Below are positions 45,246 through 56,017 of a stretch of 64,000 nt of DNA, one piece after another. The first letter of the stretch is position 1, and every line of letters starts with the position of its first letter. Source of the stretch: Acanthosoma haemorrhoidale (Eukaryota; Arthropoda; Insecta; Hemiptera; Acanthosomatidae); the NCBI GenBank assembly GCA_930367205.1, contig OV884009.1, positions 117,069,454-117,133,453 of the forward strand. Direction: 5' to 3'. Both the position numbers and the translations under genes were made by a program. Below the pieces are notes generated by a model. It searched no databases. It was not told the DNA's origin and was given only the letters and a program-made list of their open reading frames with translations.

Positions 45246-45471
45246 TGTATTGGTATAATTCCGCATTTGTATTATTAGTTGTTTTATATGATTTATATTT
45301 AGTTGTAACGATAAGGGCGGCCTGTTGCGTTTTGGTGATCAGGTTGGCATGTGCCTCATGGATTCCTATTGTGACCGGTCCATGAGTGTGAGTACTGTCC
45401 GTATGTATCCAAATAAATCTGTGCTCTTCTTCGTTTAACTTGCATTTATACTTTATTTCCCTGCACCTTAA
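45246..45471 (+). repeat. 3' LTR of the copia-type element
   Basis: It begins TGTATTGGTATAATTCC after a purine-rich run (attagaaggg, 45236-45245) and ends near cctgcacctta. It carries the same internal AATAAA (near 45411). Near-identity to the left LTR marks a recent integration. Confidence 0.88.
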
Positions 45472-45489
45472 AACAGTTGATCCCTAAAG

Positions 45490-45829
<340 letters not shown>

Positions 45830-45833
45830 AAGT

Positions 45834-46400
45834 ATTAGCGCATCTTTAAAGATTATAAAAATAAGAAATGGCTTGTAGATACTTGTTCCTAGAAGAATTA
45901 TTTAACCCAACATAGTACCTGCCAAATGAAATTATATTTAAATACAATTTTATTGTAAGAACTCCCAATGGTGAACGATTTGGAAATGAATACGGAATTT
46001 TAGATGTCAGGAAAGTCTTCACAAAAAAAACCATTTAAAATTTGATATTTTTCATTTTTTTAGGGTACGAGACCCTTAGCAATTAAAAGATAGAATACAT
46101 TTGAATAATCACTCACTTGAAAGTGAGAATAATAATAAAAACTTATTATTTAACATTGCCAATACAAAGTTTTTACTAAAACCAAAAGAAAACATAATCC
46201 AAGTTTCTATTATGTCAATTCCCAATAAAGATGGATTAGTGACATATGTGGTTAGTTGAAGAAAATATACATATTTAGAACACTTGACTTTATTAAATTA
46301 CACCAGCAGAACTACAATTAAAAAGGTATGAGAGGTCGAGGTTAAGAAAGTAAACAATAAAGTATAGAGGTAGGTTACAGTAATGGTTGCAATGTTACAT
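45834..46400. other. AT-rich DNA, possibly the remains of a gypsy LTR
   Basis: No gene is seen. The minus-strand text following the gypsy pol end (gtggtggggttgtgatgtaacattgc read from about 46410 down) has a purine-rich tract then TGTAAC. An LTR could therefore start at about 46400 and run leftward, but its other end is not visible. Confidence 0.3.
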
Positions 46401-46417
46401 CACAACCCCACCACATA

Positions 46418-47250
46418 CTTCCTACCCAGTGACACCGGTCAGGTACTTGGATGGAAAGTGGACTCTTCGTCCAGATCGGGTGTGTTGAGATACTGGTGGT
46501 GGATGATAGTTGAAGCAATTGAAAGATCCCACAGAGCTATCAGCAGCCGTGGGGGCATCATCAGATGTTGTTGATGAAAGTGGAGAACTTCCATGGGGGT
46601 GGGATTGGTCACATCAGGGTCCTATAGAAGGAACGCCGGCTCAAGTATATTTATGGATATGGATTCATGGCCACGAGGAAGAGAGACAACAAAATGTTTG
46701 TGATTTCTTGAAACAACAGGAAAAGGTCCATAATTAGACATCTGCAACGATTTCTTGGAAGAATCATGAGGCACAAAAACATGAATAGCTGTTGGAAAAT
46801 AACGATAGGTGAAGAGAGGCTTGCAGTGAACTGGAACTCTACGGAGATGCCTCATTGACTCCCGAAGATCCTGGATGAAACGAGACCGATCATCCATATC
46901 CGTGGTGGAGTCCAAAAGAATATCAGCAGGAAGGTAAATGGTGGAACCACCATATGTCAATTCAGCGGGGGTGGATTCAACTTTGGGTAAGATTGTTGTA
47001 AGTAAGTTGCTGAGTAGCTGCAGAACCGGGAAGTGAACGCCTATAATAGTTGATGAAACCAAGAAACATGCCTAGTTAGTCAATAGTTTTTGGCCGAGGA
47101 AACTTCTAGATCACTTTCAACTCGGTCAGGAAGTGGGAAATTTCAGATTGATTTACTTCATAACCTAGGAAGTCAATTTCTGTTAACCCAAAAACACGTT
47201 TAAAAAAGTTAATGTTCATACCAAATTGACAAAGTCGGTAAAATAATAAA
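46418..47250 (-). pseudogene. pol: Gypsy-type pol relic: RT thumb fused to integrase C-terminus
   Basis: On the minus strand, 47250 to 47051 reads as the RT region RVFGLTEIDFLGYEVNQSEI, with the LGY motif. From 47062 to 46622 an open frame gives STPAELTYGGSTIYLPADIL, then DDRSRFIQDLRESMRHLR, a YGPFPVVSRNHKHFVVSLPR segment and ILEPAFLL, typical of the integrase C-terminus of Ty3/gypsy elements. In a further frame, TRSGRRVHFPSKYL near 46465 marks the usual end of pol. RNase H and the integrase core are deleted between the two blocks. This family is different from the element at 26-36 kb. Confidence 0.75.
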
Positions 47251-47443
47251 TTGGATTTATTTTTCTAACTCTGGGACAACTATTATGGGAACAAATGTGT
47301 TTTCGAGTTAACAAAAATGGACTTCCTAGGTTATAAAGTAAATCAATCTGAAATTTCCCACTTCCTGACCGAGTTGAAATTGATCCAGAAGTTTCCTCAG
47401 CCAAAAACTATTGACTAACTAGGCAAGTTGCTTGGTTTCATCA
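47051..47443. repeat. Fold-back inverted repeat made from a gypsy RT segment
   Basis: The left arm 47051-47200 and right arm 47290-47443 are inverted copies, about 90 percent or more identical by eye, separated by about 89 bp. Both arms encode the same RT segment (FLGY.VNQSEISHFLTELK), on opposite strands. The order on the minus strand is RT palm (47690-47444), inverted thumb copy, thumb copy, integrase end. A transcript across it could form a hairpin of about 150 bp. Confidence 0.85.
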
Positions 47444-47700
47444 AAAGGTAGATCACGTAAGAAAGCGTGGAATAATCTCTGGAACGACTGTGCAGCTTTT
47501 CTCAAACCAAATAGAAGTTCGGCAAATTTAAATTATCCGAATGGTTTTATCACCGTCGTTTTTGATGTCTTCTGGTGCATCAGGGATATGATGGAATCCA
47601 CGTGCTACTTTGGTGAAGATAATATTGTTGTACAGTTGGGAGTTGATGTTCAGTTCATTTCGTTACACATTCAGATTGTGTATCTCAAAAGTTAAAGGAC
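47444..47700 (-). pseudogene. pol: Gypsy-type RT palm relic
   Basis: On the minus strand from about 47640 down, the text gives a TKVARGFHHIPDAPEDIK segment, resembling L..AYHQIPV.PED. Then, after frame changes, come KTTVIKPFG and FGLRKAAQSFQRL, resembling the TPFG and FGL.NA.Q.FQR motifs of gypsy RTs. Several frame shifts and stops are present. The order fits the RT palm that belongs upstream of the thumb piece at 47250-47051. Confidence 0.6.
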
Positions 47701-48990
47701 TGGCCCCACTCGAAATAAAGGATATATCCACATAAATGAAGAAATAATACGGAGAGATGTTTACATGACTTTCTTAGAAACTTACTAACTTATTGTTATA
47801 ACACCCGGTTTTTTGATCAAAAATAAATAAACCTAATACTCGCCTTTTTAACAAAAAAAAATTTGAATACACAAAACATAAAATAAGGAATTTCTATTTG
47901 TTGCTTTATTTTGTTAGTATATTTTTTTGCGCTTCCGTATTATTCAATTCATCGTCTTTCTTTTCTTATATACGATGTTCTACAGTTATCGATCCAAACG
48001 CTTTATTTATACAAACAATGGCCAGCTTGGTATAAAGCAAAGAAGTAACTTTGGGCGATAAGCTCGCTGTCCGCAACTCCTCTATGCTGCTTAAGTAGGG
48101 ATGTAGATTCGGGGATCCGGGGAGGCATCTAGGCCTAGCAGGGCTCAACTCTACGCCAGGTATCAATCCCAACCGCCTTCCAAATACCTACTAAGTAGCA
48201 AACAAGTGGTTTCTACCCTCAGCCTGTACTTAAGGTAAAATCAAATAGGTCCTATTTAAACACTGTAGATCACTGACCTAGCACTTGCTTTTACAACACC
48301 TCACCCTCTTCATACTTATCTCTCTCCATTTTACACAGTCACCATTTCTGTATTAATAGTTTTTAGTATAAATTATAAATTATTGTTAGTAGTTTTTATC
48401 ACTAAAATGTTTTCCAGTCTTTACTGCTGTGAGATCGTTAATTCTATGATAGCGATCGTTATAATAATGTAAATTGGAATTGGGTTTTAGTAAAAAAGGA
48501 AAGTATGGGTAAAAAATATTAGAACAGAAATACGTCAGGCTCGTTACGCTAACATTTAAGATTTCTCAAGTCCCAATTAAAATAGTATTTAAGAAGTAAA
48601 GTTCTGCTTTTTTTCAACATGTTTAAAGAAATATTAAAGACCGTAGCATGAAAATAATTCAAATATATCCCCAAAAATAAAGCTTTTTTAGAGCCACCGA
48701 TAGAAATAACTAAACCGGTTGTAATGTTTTTATGTCAATATTTTAGCAATTTTCAGTGTTAAGCGTGGATCAACAAGTAAAATGAAGTATTTTCAGTTTA
48801 AATTATTACTTTTTTTTAGAATAATTTAAGAAGATTTGAAGAAATTGACGAGGGAAATCTGCCCAGAACATCAAGAAATCGTTCATTTAGTATATTTTAA
48901 ATATGATTAAATTTAGTTCATAATTGCCACTAACCATTTTGAGTCACTAAATAAAATATCTTGGAAATAATTTCCGGACTATCATTCCCT
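47701..48990. other. AT-rich DNA with one GC-richer patch
   Basis: A patch at about 48060-48180 is less AT-rich and gives a minus frame (GLIPGVELSPARPRCLPGSP) without recognisable family. No other feature is seen. Confidence 0.3.
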
Positions 48991-48994
48991 TACC

Positions 48995-49265
48995 CAGAGG
49001 TGTTGTTCACAGATCTTCCATCTCTCCAACTTTATTCTGCTTATACGTCGATCAATTCCTGAAACAATGTTTTTTTATGCCTATGCCGACAACACAATTA
49101 TACCTTTCCTACCATCCTTCAGGCCACCTAGGTATTAAGGGAATCAACTTAATATCCAGGAAGACCTGAATTGAATTAGTTGTTGGGCCAGGGTCAATGT
49201 ACTGAATTATTGAAAAGTCAAAATTTATCATCATAGGCTGAAATACCCTTTGTTGACGAAACGAT
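48995..49265 (+). pseudogene. Degenerate non-LTR RT relic
   Basis: A broken + strand reading gives SSISPTLFCLYVDQFLKQ, resembling the G..LSP.LF..Y..D segment. Then, after a frame change, comes AYADNTI in place of the YADDT catalytic box. Multiple stops follow. It is too decayed to assign to a clade. Confidence 0.45.
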
Positions 49266-50060
49266 CTACCTCTGATGGATACAGAACTAGGTAGACCTTT
49301 GTACACCAATTATTGCAGGTTTAATTACAGCTGAGCTCCTCAACCCTCAACCCTGTGGATTGATTCGCGTAAGCGTTAAATAGTTAAGGGAAAATATTCC
49401 AAGTGGGTTTAGATACCGGTCTCAAGTCTCAGTTACATGTTTAGTCTGTCTACAAATTATATTTTTAGAATTAAATGGAGAAAATAAATCAAATTACACG
49501 TGCATATTTGTGAGGCATTGTCAGACATATCTCTAATGTGACCCACTTGTAAATGCCACTGTTACCTTCTCAGTGTAGAAAAAATGAATTCTTGTGATAG
49601 TATAGCTAAATTCGGTGTCGGGTTGCCACTAGGGAAGTGCCTAATCACTCTAGCCCTAGTGACAAGTGCGGTTTGTTGTAGTTTATAACATGGACCATGT
49701 TCTATGTCGGCGTTAATATCTGACTCCATTTTTATGATAGGGATGTGTCCCGACAATACACTGTGTTCAGGAGGAGAGGTACAGAGGTTTCATAAAGAAT
49801 AAGACCAGTTTTCAGAGTTTGGGTGGGAGACCGGCAGCGTAATACATACAAGTCGTCAGAGGGTCTGCTAGGAGGCTGAGTGACAGGGTGACAGGCCCAT
49901 AGGTGCTGCAGAGAGAGTAGACTAGTAGAAGACTGAGTGGACTTACTTCCAGAGCCCCGGGGCCCTGGCGTAAAGCAACCGAGTTTTAGCGGCTGTGGAG
50001 ATGAGGAGACTGAGAAAGAGTAGTCCTACAGGGCGAAACCCCCTGGTTTAAATATTATTT
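49266..50060. other. Mixed-composition DNA, unassigned repeat-like region
   Basis: From about 49560 on the sequence is clearly less AT-rich, with many short GA-rich runs (49850-50030), but I see no frame with family motifs. It probably belongs to the same unknown repeat as the duplicated block that follows. Confidence 0.3.
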
Positions 50061-50224
50061 CCCCTTCCTACCGGAAGGCGGAGCATGTTTATGATGTCAC
50101 ACCTGCCCCGCGGTACGTGACCCATCGTCCCCTAAAGGACTGTTTTATGGCATGGCTTTTAGATTTTATGACCACCTAGAGGTGACCCTAGGTCTGCCCG
50201 GTTCTGTTTTATGACAGTCAGGTG
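50061..50224 (+). repeat. Direct repeat, copy A
   Basis: It begins with a ccctaccggaaggcggag-type string, passes through atgtttatgatgtcacacct and gtccc-ctaaaggact, and ends ctgttttatgacag-caggtg. It matches 50636-50815 at roughly 80 percent by eye, with a 14-bp gap. Offset between copies is 575 bp. Confidence 0.8.
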
Positions 50225-50635
50225 CCGGTAACCCCTCTGTTACCTGCCTTGCTACAACCGAACTTCTCGTGCAGATGTATAGTGGTGGCGTGTAGGCCCG
50301 AGGTAGTGATGTGGCTGCGGCAGTCGCGTTTCCGGCTCCCCCAGTTTGTAGCGCCAATCCGGATGAGCTCGTTCGCAGGGTTGTTGGGTATTGTGTCGAT
50401 TAGTCTTGAGTTGTCTCGTCTTGTCGTTGTGTCATCTCCCGGGTGTCGCGGGTCGTCTCTATGCAGTGAGTAGATCCCCGGGGTTGCGTGTGTCCTGTTG
50501 AAGTCGATTAGCAGGCGTCCGGGCAGGTTTGAGCTAGTGGATGAACTCGAGGCACTTCGAAGAGATGATGGTCGTTTTACGGTCGTTTCAGCCAGTTTTA
50601 GAATGCGACAGCTACGGTGTACCTGTGAAATTATG

Positions 50636-50815
50636 CCCCCTCCCTACCGGAAGGCGGAGCCTGGCTTGAAAGGGGTATGTTTATGATGTCACACCTGAAC
50701 CAAGGTACGTGACCCCTCGTCCCCTAAAGGACTATTTTATGATGTGGCTTTTAGATTTTATGACCACCGGAAGGTGACTTTAGGTCTACCGGGTCTGTTT
50801 TATGACGGGCAGGTG
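50636..50815 (+). repeat. Direct repeat, copy B
   Basis: It matches 50061-50224 in the same orientation, with an extra ctggcttgaaagggg near the start. The about 410 bp between the copies is GC-richer and encodes nothing recognisable. The two could be terminal repeats of a small non-autonomous element, or two units of a large-period repeat. Confidence 0.8.
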
Positions 50816-51392
50816 GCTTACCTTCTCAGGTTTATTGCTGACGACCTTCGACCCTCTTGTGACTTGTTTTACGACTACCGGCCCCTCATTGATTTATTGC
50901 TTAAAACTTTAAACATGATTTACATTAATTACAATATATTATATATGCACCAGAGTATAGGGTGATTTAACACTTATGTAGTTAGGATCGCTACATTCGG
51001 TTTTAAAGTTCGCACTGAAGTAGTAGTGTTTGTTATGAACTATAGAAACTAAAAGTTAATTACAACTTTTTATTTATATAAAACAACACCTAAATATTTA
51101 TATTGTCAAGCTATTGTACATTTATTCCGTTTCGTTCATTCAGTAGTTCTTTACAACACCCTTATCTCCTGGACTTTCGCATTTTATTATCGATTTCCGA
51201 CCTATCCAACACACTTCTGTACTAAGTAGATCTAATAATCTCAAAGTAATATGTATTTCAAATTACTAAACGAGCCATATCCACCCTAAAACTATTCAAC
51301 TGCTCATATTACTTTTTCCACAATACACCCATTTTGTACAAAGTCTTTGATTCCTTTTTTGTCCTTCATTTTGGGCACTACTGCAGTTGAAG
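50816..51392. other. AT-rich DNA before the satellite
   Basis: No gene or motif is seen. The first satellite unit starts abruptly after tactgcagttgaagga near 51390. Confidence 0.4.
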
Positions 51393-54300
51393 GATTAAAG
51401 CCGTAAAAAGTGGCTTAAAAAAATTTTATTGTGCCAAACACAAATATAATACAGAGAAACGTCACATACCTGAGCCTGGCCGTGAGGTAAGAGAGTGAGT
51501 AAGAGGATTAGTCGCAGGGGTACAAATAGTATTTCTGGCTTGGCTTAGTAAGGTGCTGCTTCATTAAAGCCGCAACAAGTGGCTTAAAAAAAATTTAGTG
51601 TGCTAAACACAAATATAATACAGAGAAACGTCACATACCTTAGCCTGGCCGTGAGGTAAGAGAGTGAGTAAGAGGATTAGTCGCAGGGATATAAATAGTA
51701 TTTTTGGCTTGGCTTAGTAAGGTGCTGCTTCATTAAAGCAATAACAAGTGGCTTAAAGAAACTTTATTGTGCTAAACACAAATATAATACAGAGAAACGT
51801 CAAATACCTGAGCCTGGCCGTAAGGTAAGAGAGTGAGTAAGAGGATTAGTCGCAGGGGTATAAATAGTATTTCTGGCTTGGCTTAGTAAGATGCTGCTTC
51901 ATTAAAGCCGTAACAAGTGGCTTAAAAAAACTTTATTGTGCTAAACACAAATATAATACAGTGAAACGTCACATACCTGAGCCTGGCCGTAAGGTAAGAG
52001 AGTAAGTAAGAGGATTAGTCGCAGGGGTATAAATAGTATTTCTTGCTTGGCTTAGTAAGATGCTGCTTCATAAAGCCGTACCAAGTGGCTTAAAAAAACT
52101 TTATTGTGCTAAACACAAATATAATACAGTGAAACGTCACATACCTGAGCCTGGCCGTAAGGTAAGAGAGTGAGTAAGAGGATTAGTCGCAGGGGTATAA
52201 ATAGTATTTCTGGCTTGGCTTAGTAAGATGCTGCTTCAATAAAGCCGTACCAAGTGGCTTAAAAAAACTTTATTGTGCTAAACACAAATATAATACAGTG
52301 AAACGTCAAATACCTGAGCCTGGCCGTAAGGTAAGAGAGTGAGTAAGAGGATTAGTCGCAGGGGTATAAATAGGATTTCTGGCTTGGCTTAGTAAGATGC
52401 TGCTTCATTAAAGCCGTAACAAGTGGCTTAAAAAAACTTTATTGTGCTAAACACAAATATAATACAGTGAAACGTCACATACCTGAGCCTGGCCGTAAGG
52501 TAAGAGAGTGAGTAAGAGGATTAGTCGCAGGGGTATAAATAGTATTTCTGGCTTGGCTTAGTAAGATGCTGCTTCATTAAAGCCGTACCAAGTGGCTTAA
52601 AAAAACTTTATTGTGCTAAACACAAATATAATACAGAGAAACGTCACATACCTGAGCCTGGCCGTAAGGTAAGAGAGTGAGTAAGAGGATTAGTCGCAGG
52701 GGTATAAATAGTATTTCTGGCTTGGCTTAGTAAGGTGATGCTTCATTAAAGCCGTAACAAGTGGTTTAAAAAAACTTTATTGTGCTAATCACAAATATAA
52801 TACAGAGAAACGTCACATGTCTGAGCCTGGCCGTGAGGTAAGAGAGTGAGTAAGAGGATTAGTCGCAGGGGTATAAATAGTATTTCTGGCTTGGCTTAGT
52901 AAGGTGATGCTTCATTAAAGCCGTAACAAGTGGTTTAAAAAAACTTTATTGTGTTAAACACAAATATAATACAGAGAAATTTCACATACCTGAGCCTGGT
53001 TGTGAGATAAGAGGGTGAGTAAGAGGATTAGTCGCAGGGGTATAAATAGTATCTCTGGCTTGGCTTAGTAAGGTGCTGCTTCATTAAAGCCGTAACAAGT
53101 AGCTTAAAAAAACTTTATTGTGCTAAACACAAATATAATACAGTGAAACGTCACATACCTGAGCCTGGCCGTAAGGTAAGAGAGTGAGTAAGAGGATTAG
53201 TCGCAGGGGTATAAATAGTATTTCTGGCTTGGCTTAGTAAGATGCTGCTTCAATAAAGCCGTACCAAGTGGCTTAAAAAAACTTTATTGTGCTAAACACA
53301 AATATAATACAGTGAAACGTCAAATACCTGAGCCTGGCCGTAAGGTAAGAGAGTGAGTAAGAGGATTAGTCGCAGGGGTATAAATAGTATTTCTGGCTTG
53401 GCTTAGTAAGATGCTGCTTCATTAAAGCCGTAACAAGTGGCTTAAAAAAACTTTATTGTGCTAAACACAAATATAATACAGTGAAACGTCACATACCTGA
53501 GCCTGGCCGTAAGGTAAGAGAGTGAGTAAGAGGATTAGTCGCAGGGGTATAAATAGTATTTCTGGCTTGGCTTAGTAAGATGCTGCTTCATTAAAGCCGT
53601 ACCAAGTGGCTTAAAAAAACTTTATTGTGCTAAACACAAATATAATACAGAGAAACGTCACATACCTGAGCCTGGCCGTAAGGTAAGAGAGTGAGTAAGA
53701 GGATTAGTCGCAGGGGTATAAATAGTATTTCTGGCTTGGCTTAGTAAGGTGCTGCTTCATTAAAGCCGTAACAAGTGGCTTAAAAAAACTTTATTGTGCT
53801 AAACACAAATATAATACAGAGAAACGTCACATACCTGAGCCTGGCCGTGAGGTAAGAGAGTGAGTAAGAGGATTAGTCGAAGGGGTATAAATAGTATTTC
53901 TGGCTTGGCTTAGTAAGGTGCTGCTTCATTAAAGCCGTAACAAGTGGCTTAAAAAAACTTTATTGTGCTAATCACAAATATAATACAGAGAAACGTCACA
54001 TGCCTGAGCCTGGCCGTGAGGTAAGAGAGTGAGTAAGAGGATTAGTCGCAGGGGTATAAATAGTATTTCTGGCTTGGCTTAGTAAGGTGATGCTTCATTA
54101 AAGCCGTACCAAGTGGCTTAAAAAAACTTTATTGTGCTAATCACAAATATAATACAGAGAAACGTCACATGCCTGAGCCTGGCCGTGAGGTAAGAGAGTG
54201 AGTAAGAGGATTAGTCGCAGGGGTATAAATAGTATTTCTGGCTTGGCTTAGTAAGGTGATGCTTCATTAAAGCCGTACCAAGTGGCTTAAAAAAACTTTA

Positions 54301-55288
54301 TTGTGCTAATCACAAATATAATACAGAGAAACGTCACATGCCTGAGCCTGGCCGTGAGGTAAGAGAGTGAGTAAGAGTATTAGTCGCAGGGGTATAAATA
54401 GTATTTCTGGCTTGGCTTAGTAAGGTGATGCTTCATTAAAGCCGTACCAAGTGGCTTAAAAAAACTTTATTGTGCTAATCACAAATATAATACAGAGAAA
54501 CGTCACATGCCTGAGCCTGGCCGTGAGGTAAGAGAGTGAGTAAGAGTATTAGTCGCAGGGGTATAAATAGTATTTCTGGCTTGGCTTAGTAAGGTGATGC
54601 TTCATTAAAGCCGTACCAAGTGGCTTAAAAAAACTTTATTGTGCTAATCACAAATATAATACAGAGAAACGTCACATGCCTGAGCCTGGCCGTGAGGTAA
54701 GAGAGTGAGTAAGAGTATTAGTCGCAGGGGTATAAATAGTATTTCTGGCTTGGCTTAGTAAGGTGATGCTTCATTAAAGCCGTACCAAGTGGCTTAAAAA
54801 AACTTTATTGTGCTAATCACAAATATAATACAGAGAAACGTCACATGCCTGAGCCTGGCCGTGAGGTAAGAGAGTGAGTAAGAGGATTAGTCGCAGGGGT
54901 ATAAATAGTATTTCTGGCTTGGCTTAGTAAGGTGATGCTTCATTAAAGCCGTACCAAGTGGCTTAAAAAAACTTTATTGTGCTAATCACAAATATAATAC
55001 AGAGAAACGTCACATTCCTGAGCCTGGCCGTGAGGTAAGAGAGTGAGTAAGAGTATTAGTCGCAGGGGTATAAATAGTATTTCTGGCTTGGCTTAGTAAG
55101 GTGATGCTTCATTAAAGCCGTAACAAGTGGTTTAAAAAAACTTTATTGTGCTAATCACAAATATAATACAGAGAAACGTCACATGTCTGAGCCTGGCCGT
55201 GAGGTAAGAGAGTGAGTAAGAGGATTAGTCGCAGGGGTATAAATAGTATTTCTGGCTTGGCTTAGTAAGGTGATGCTTCATTAAAGCC
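51393..55288 (+). repeat. Satellite array, about 23 copies of a 169-bp unit
   Basis: The landmark ttaaagccgta recurs with a start-to-start spacing of 169 bp (for example 51562, 51731, 51900, 52744, 52913, 53927, 54941, 55110, 55279); one interval is 168. Each unit has ttaaaaaaactttattgtgct, acaaatataatacag, cctgagcctggccgt, gtaagagagtgagtaagag, gattagtcgcaggggtataaatag and tttctggcttggcttagtaa. Units are very similar, with linked variants such as gctaatcac/gctaaacac and gatgctgc/ggtgatgc. A six-unit offset (1014 bp) relates 52237-52750 to 53251-53760, indicating higher-order duplication. The array ends abruptly at 55288. Confidence 0.97.
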
Positions 55289-55359
55289 GGAGCTCATGAA
55301 GATGTTACTTACTTTTGTTAATAGTTTTTTCATGTGTACCATACGACGCGCACAAGTTT

Positions 55360-55600
55360 TCCCAAAGTACTGGTCTATAAATAAGTTATTTTTTCGTTGA
55401 TCTTTAGCTCCATGGTAAATTTGGTGAGTGGTGGGATTTCTTTACGGAGGCCAGTGAAACATGTGAGAGTGTCGTCAACATATCTTGATGTTGATTTAGG
55501 CCTTCTCCTTAGGGCACCTAAGACTAAGTCTGCATTTCGGATGTCCCATGGTCTGGAACCCATTTGCGATTCATACGTATATTAATTAATCGCAATAGCA
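55360..55600 (-). pseudogene. Penelope-like element reverse transcriptase fragment
   Basis: The minus-strand frame from 55563 gives GSRPWDIRNADLVLGALRRR, then SRYVDDTLTCF and KFTMELKINEKITYL. A YVDDT box followed by an I/LKFTMEL..N..I.FL motif is characteristic of Penelope-like RTs. The stretch between the two is much shorter than usual, so there is an internal deletion. Frames are lost on both sides. Confidence 0.6.
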
Positions 55601-55644
55601 CTTTTTAAACCAACATATTACGTTTTTTAGATTTGGAACCTCCT

Positions 55645-56017
55645 AGTCGTATGTCGTGTGTTAGAGACTAAAGTGGCAGTGGCCTCGTGACCTGCTATAA
55701 ATACGAGTATGTGCCAGTGGGAGTCCTGGTAATGGCCCGTTTCTCCGATCATGACATGAGCCTCTGTGGCTCTCGCGCTCTTGGTTAGCCTCCAGTGACG
55801 CAGCTGACAAAGTAGGGTGGGGGACTTTCCAAGACACCACTTCCTTTTTCGCATGCGGGGGAGATGACAACCATGTAGATTTGGGAGGACTCTGGGCTGT
55901 TTGTAAATATTGTATGAATGAGCGAGTGAATGAAAATTGTAAATATGGTATGAATGAGAACATTTATCACAATTACTTGTTGCCCAATAAGGCAGATTGT
56001 AATTTTATCACAATAAA
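55645..56017 (+). mobile_element. 3'-end fragment of the jockey family seen at 43.7-44.6 kb
   Basis: From cagtggcctcgtgacctgct (near 55677) to atcacaataaag (56017) it parallels the reverse complement of 43673-44000, including gtatgaatgagcgagtgaatg and the terminal ataaggcagattgtaa string. It contains only the very C-terminal end and the 3' UTR. It is more diverged than the copy inside the copia element. Confidence 0.8.

Larger units (their letters stand above)
42056..45471 (+). mobile_element. Ty1/copia-type LTR retrotransposon, gag-deleted and split by a jockey insertion
   Basis: Two LTRs of about 227 bp differ by about one substitution and one 1-nt indel, besides TT for TG at the left edge. 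A possible 5-bp target duplication AACAG lies at 42051-42055 and 45472-45476. Directly after the left LTR, GGTTATGACAGG resembles a copia-type initiator-tRNA primer site, and the pol frame begins at once, so gag, protease and most of integrase are missing. RT and RNase H of copia order follow. The element is interrupted at 43673-44639 by another element. Confidence 0.85.

Noticed and set aside
49109..49309. Minus-strand 66-residue frame
   Set aside because: It lies over a degenerate plus-strand RT relic and has no motif of its own.
51393..55288. CRISPR-like array
   Set aside because: The unit is 169 bp and is repeated as a whole with no unique spacers, the context is eukaryotic, and no cas genes exist.
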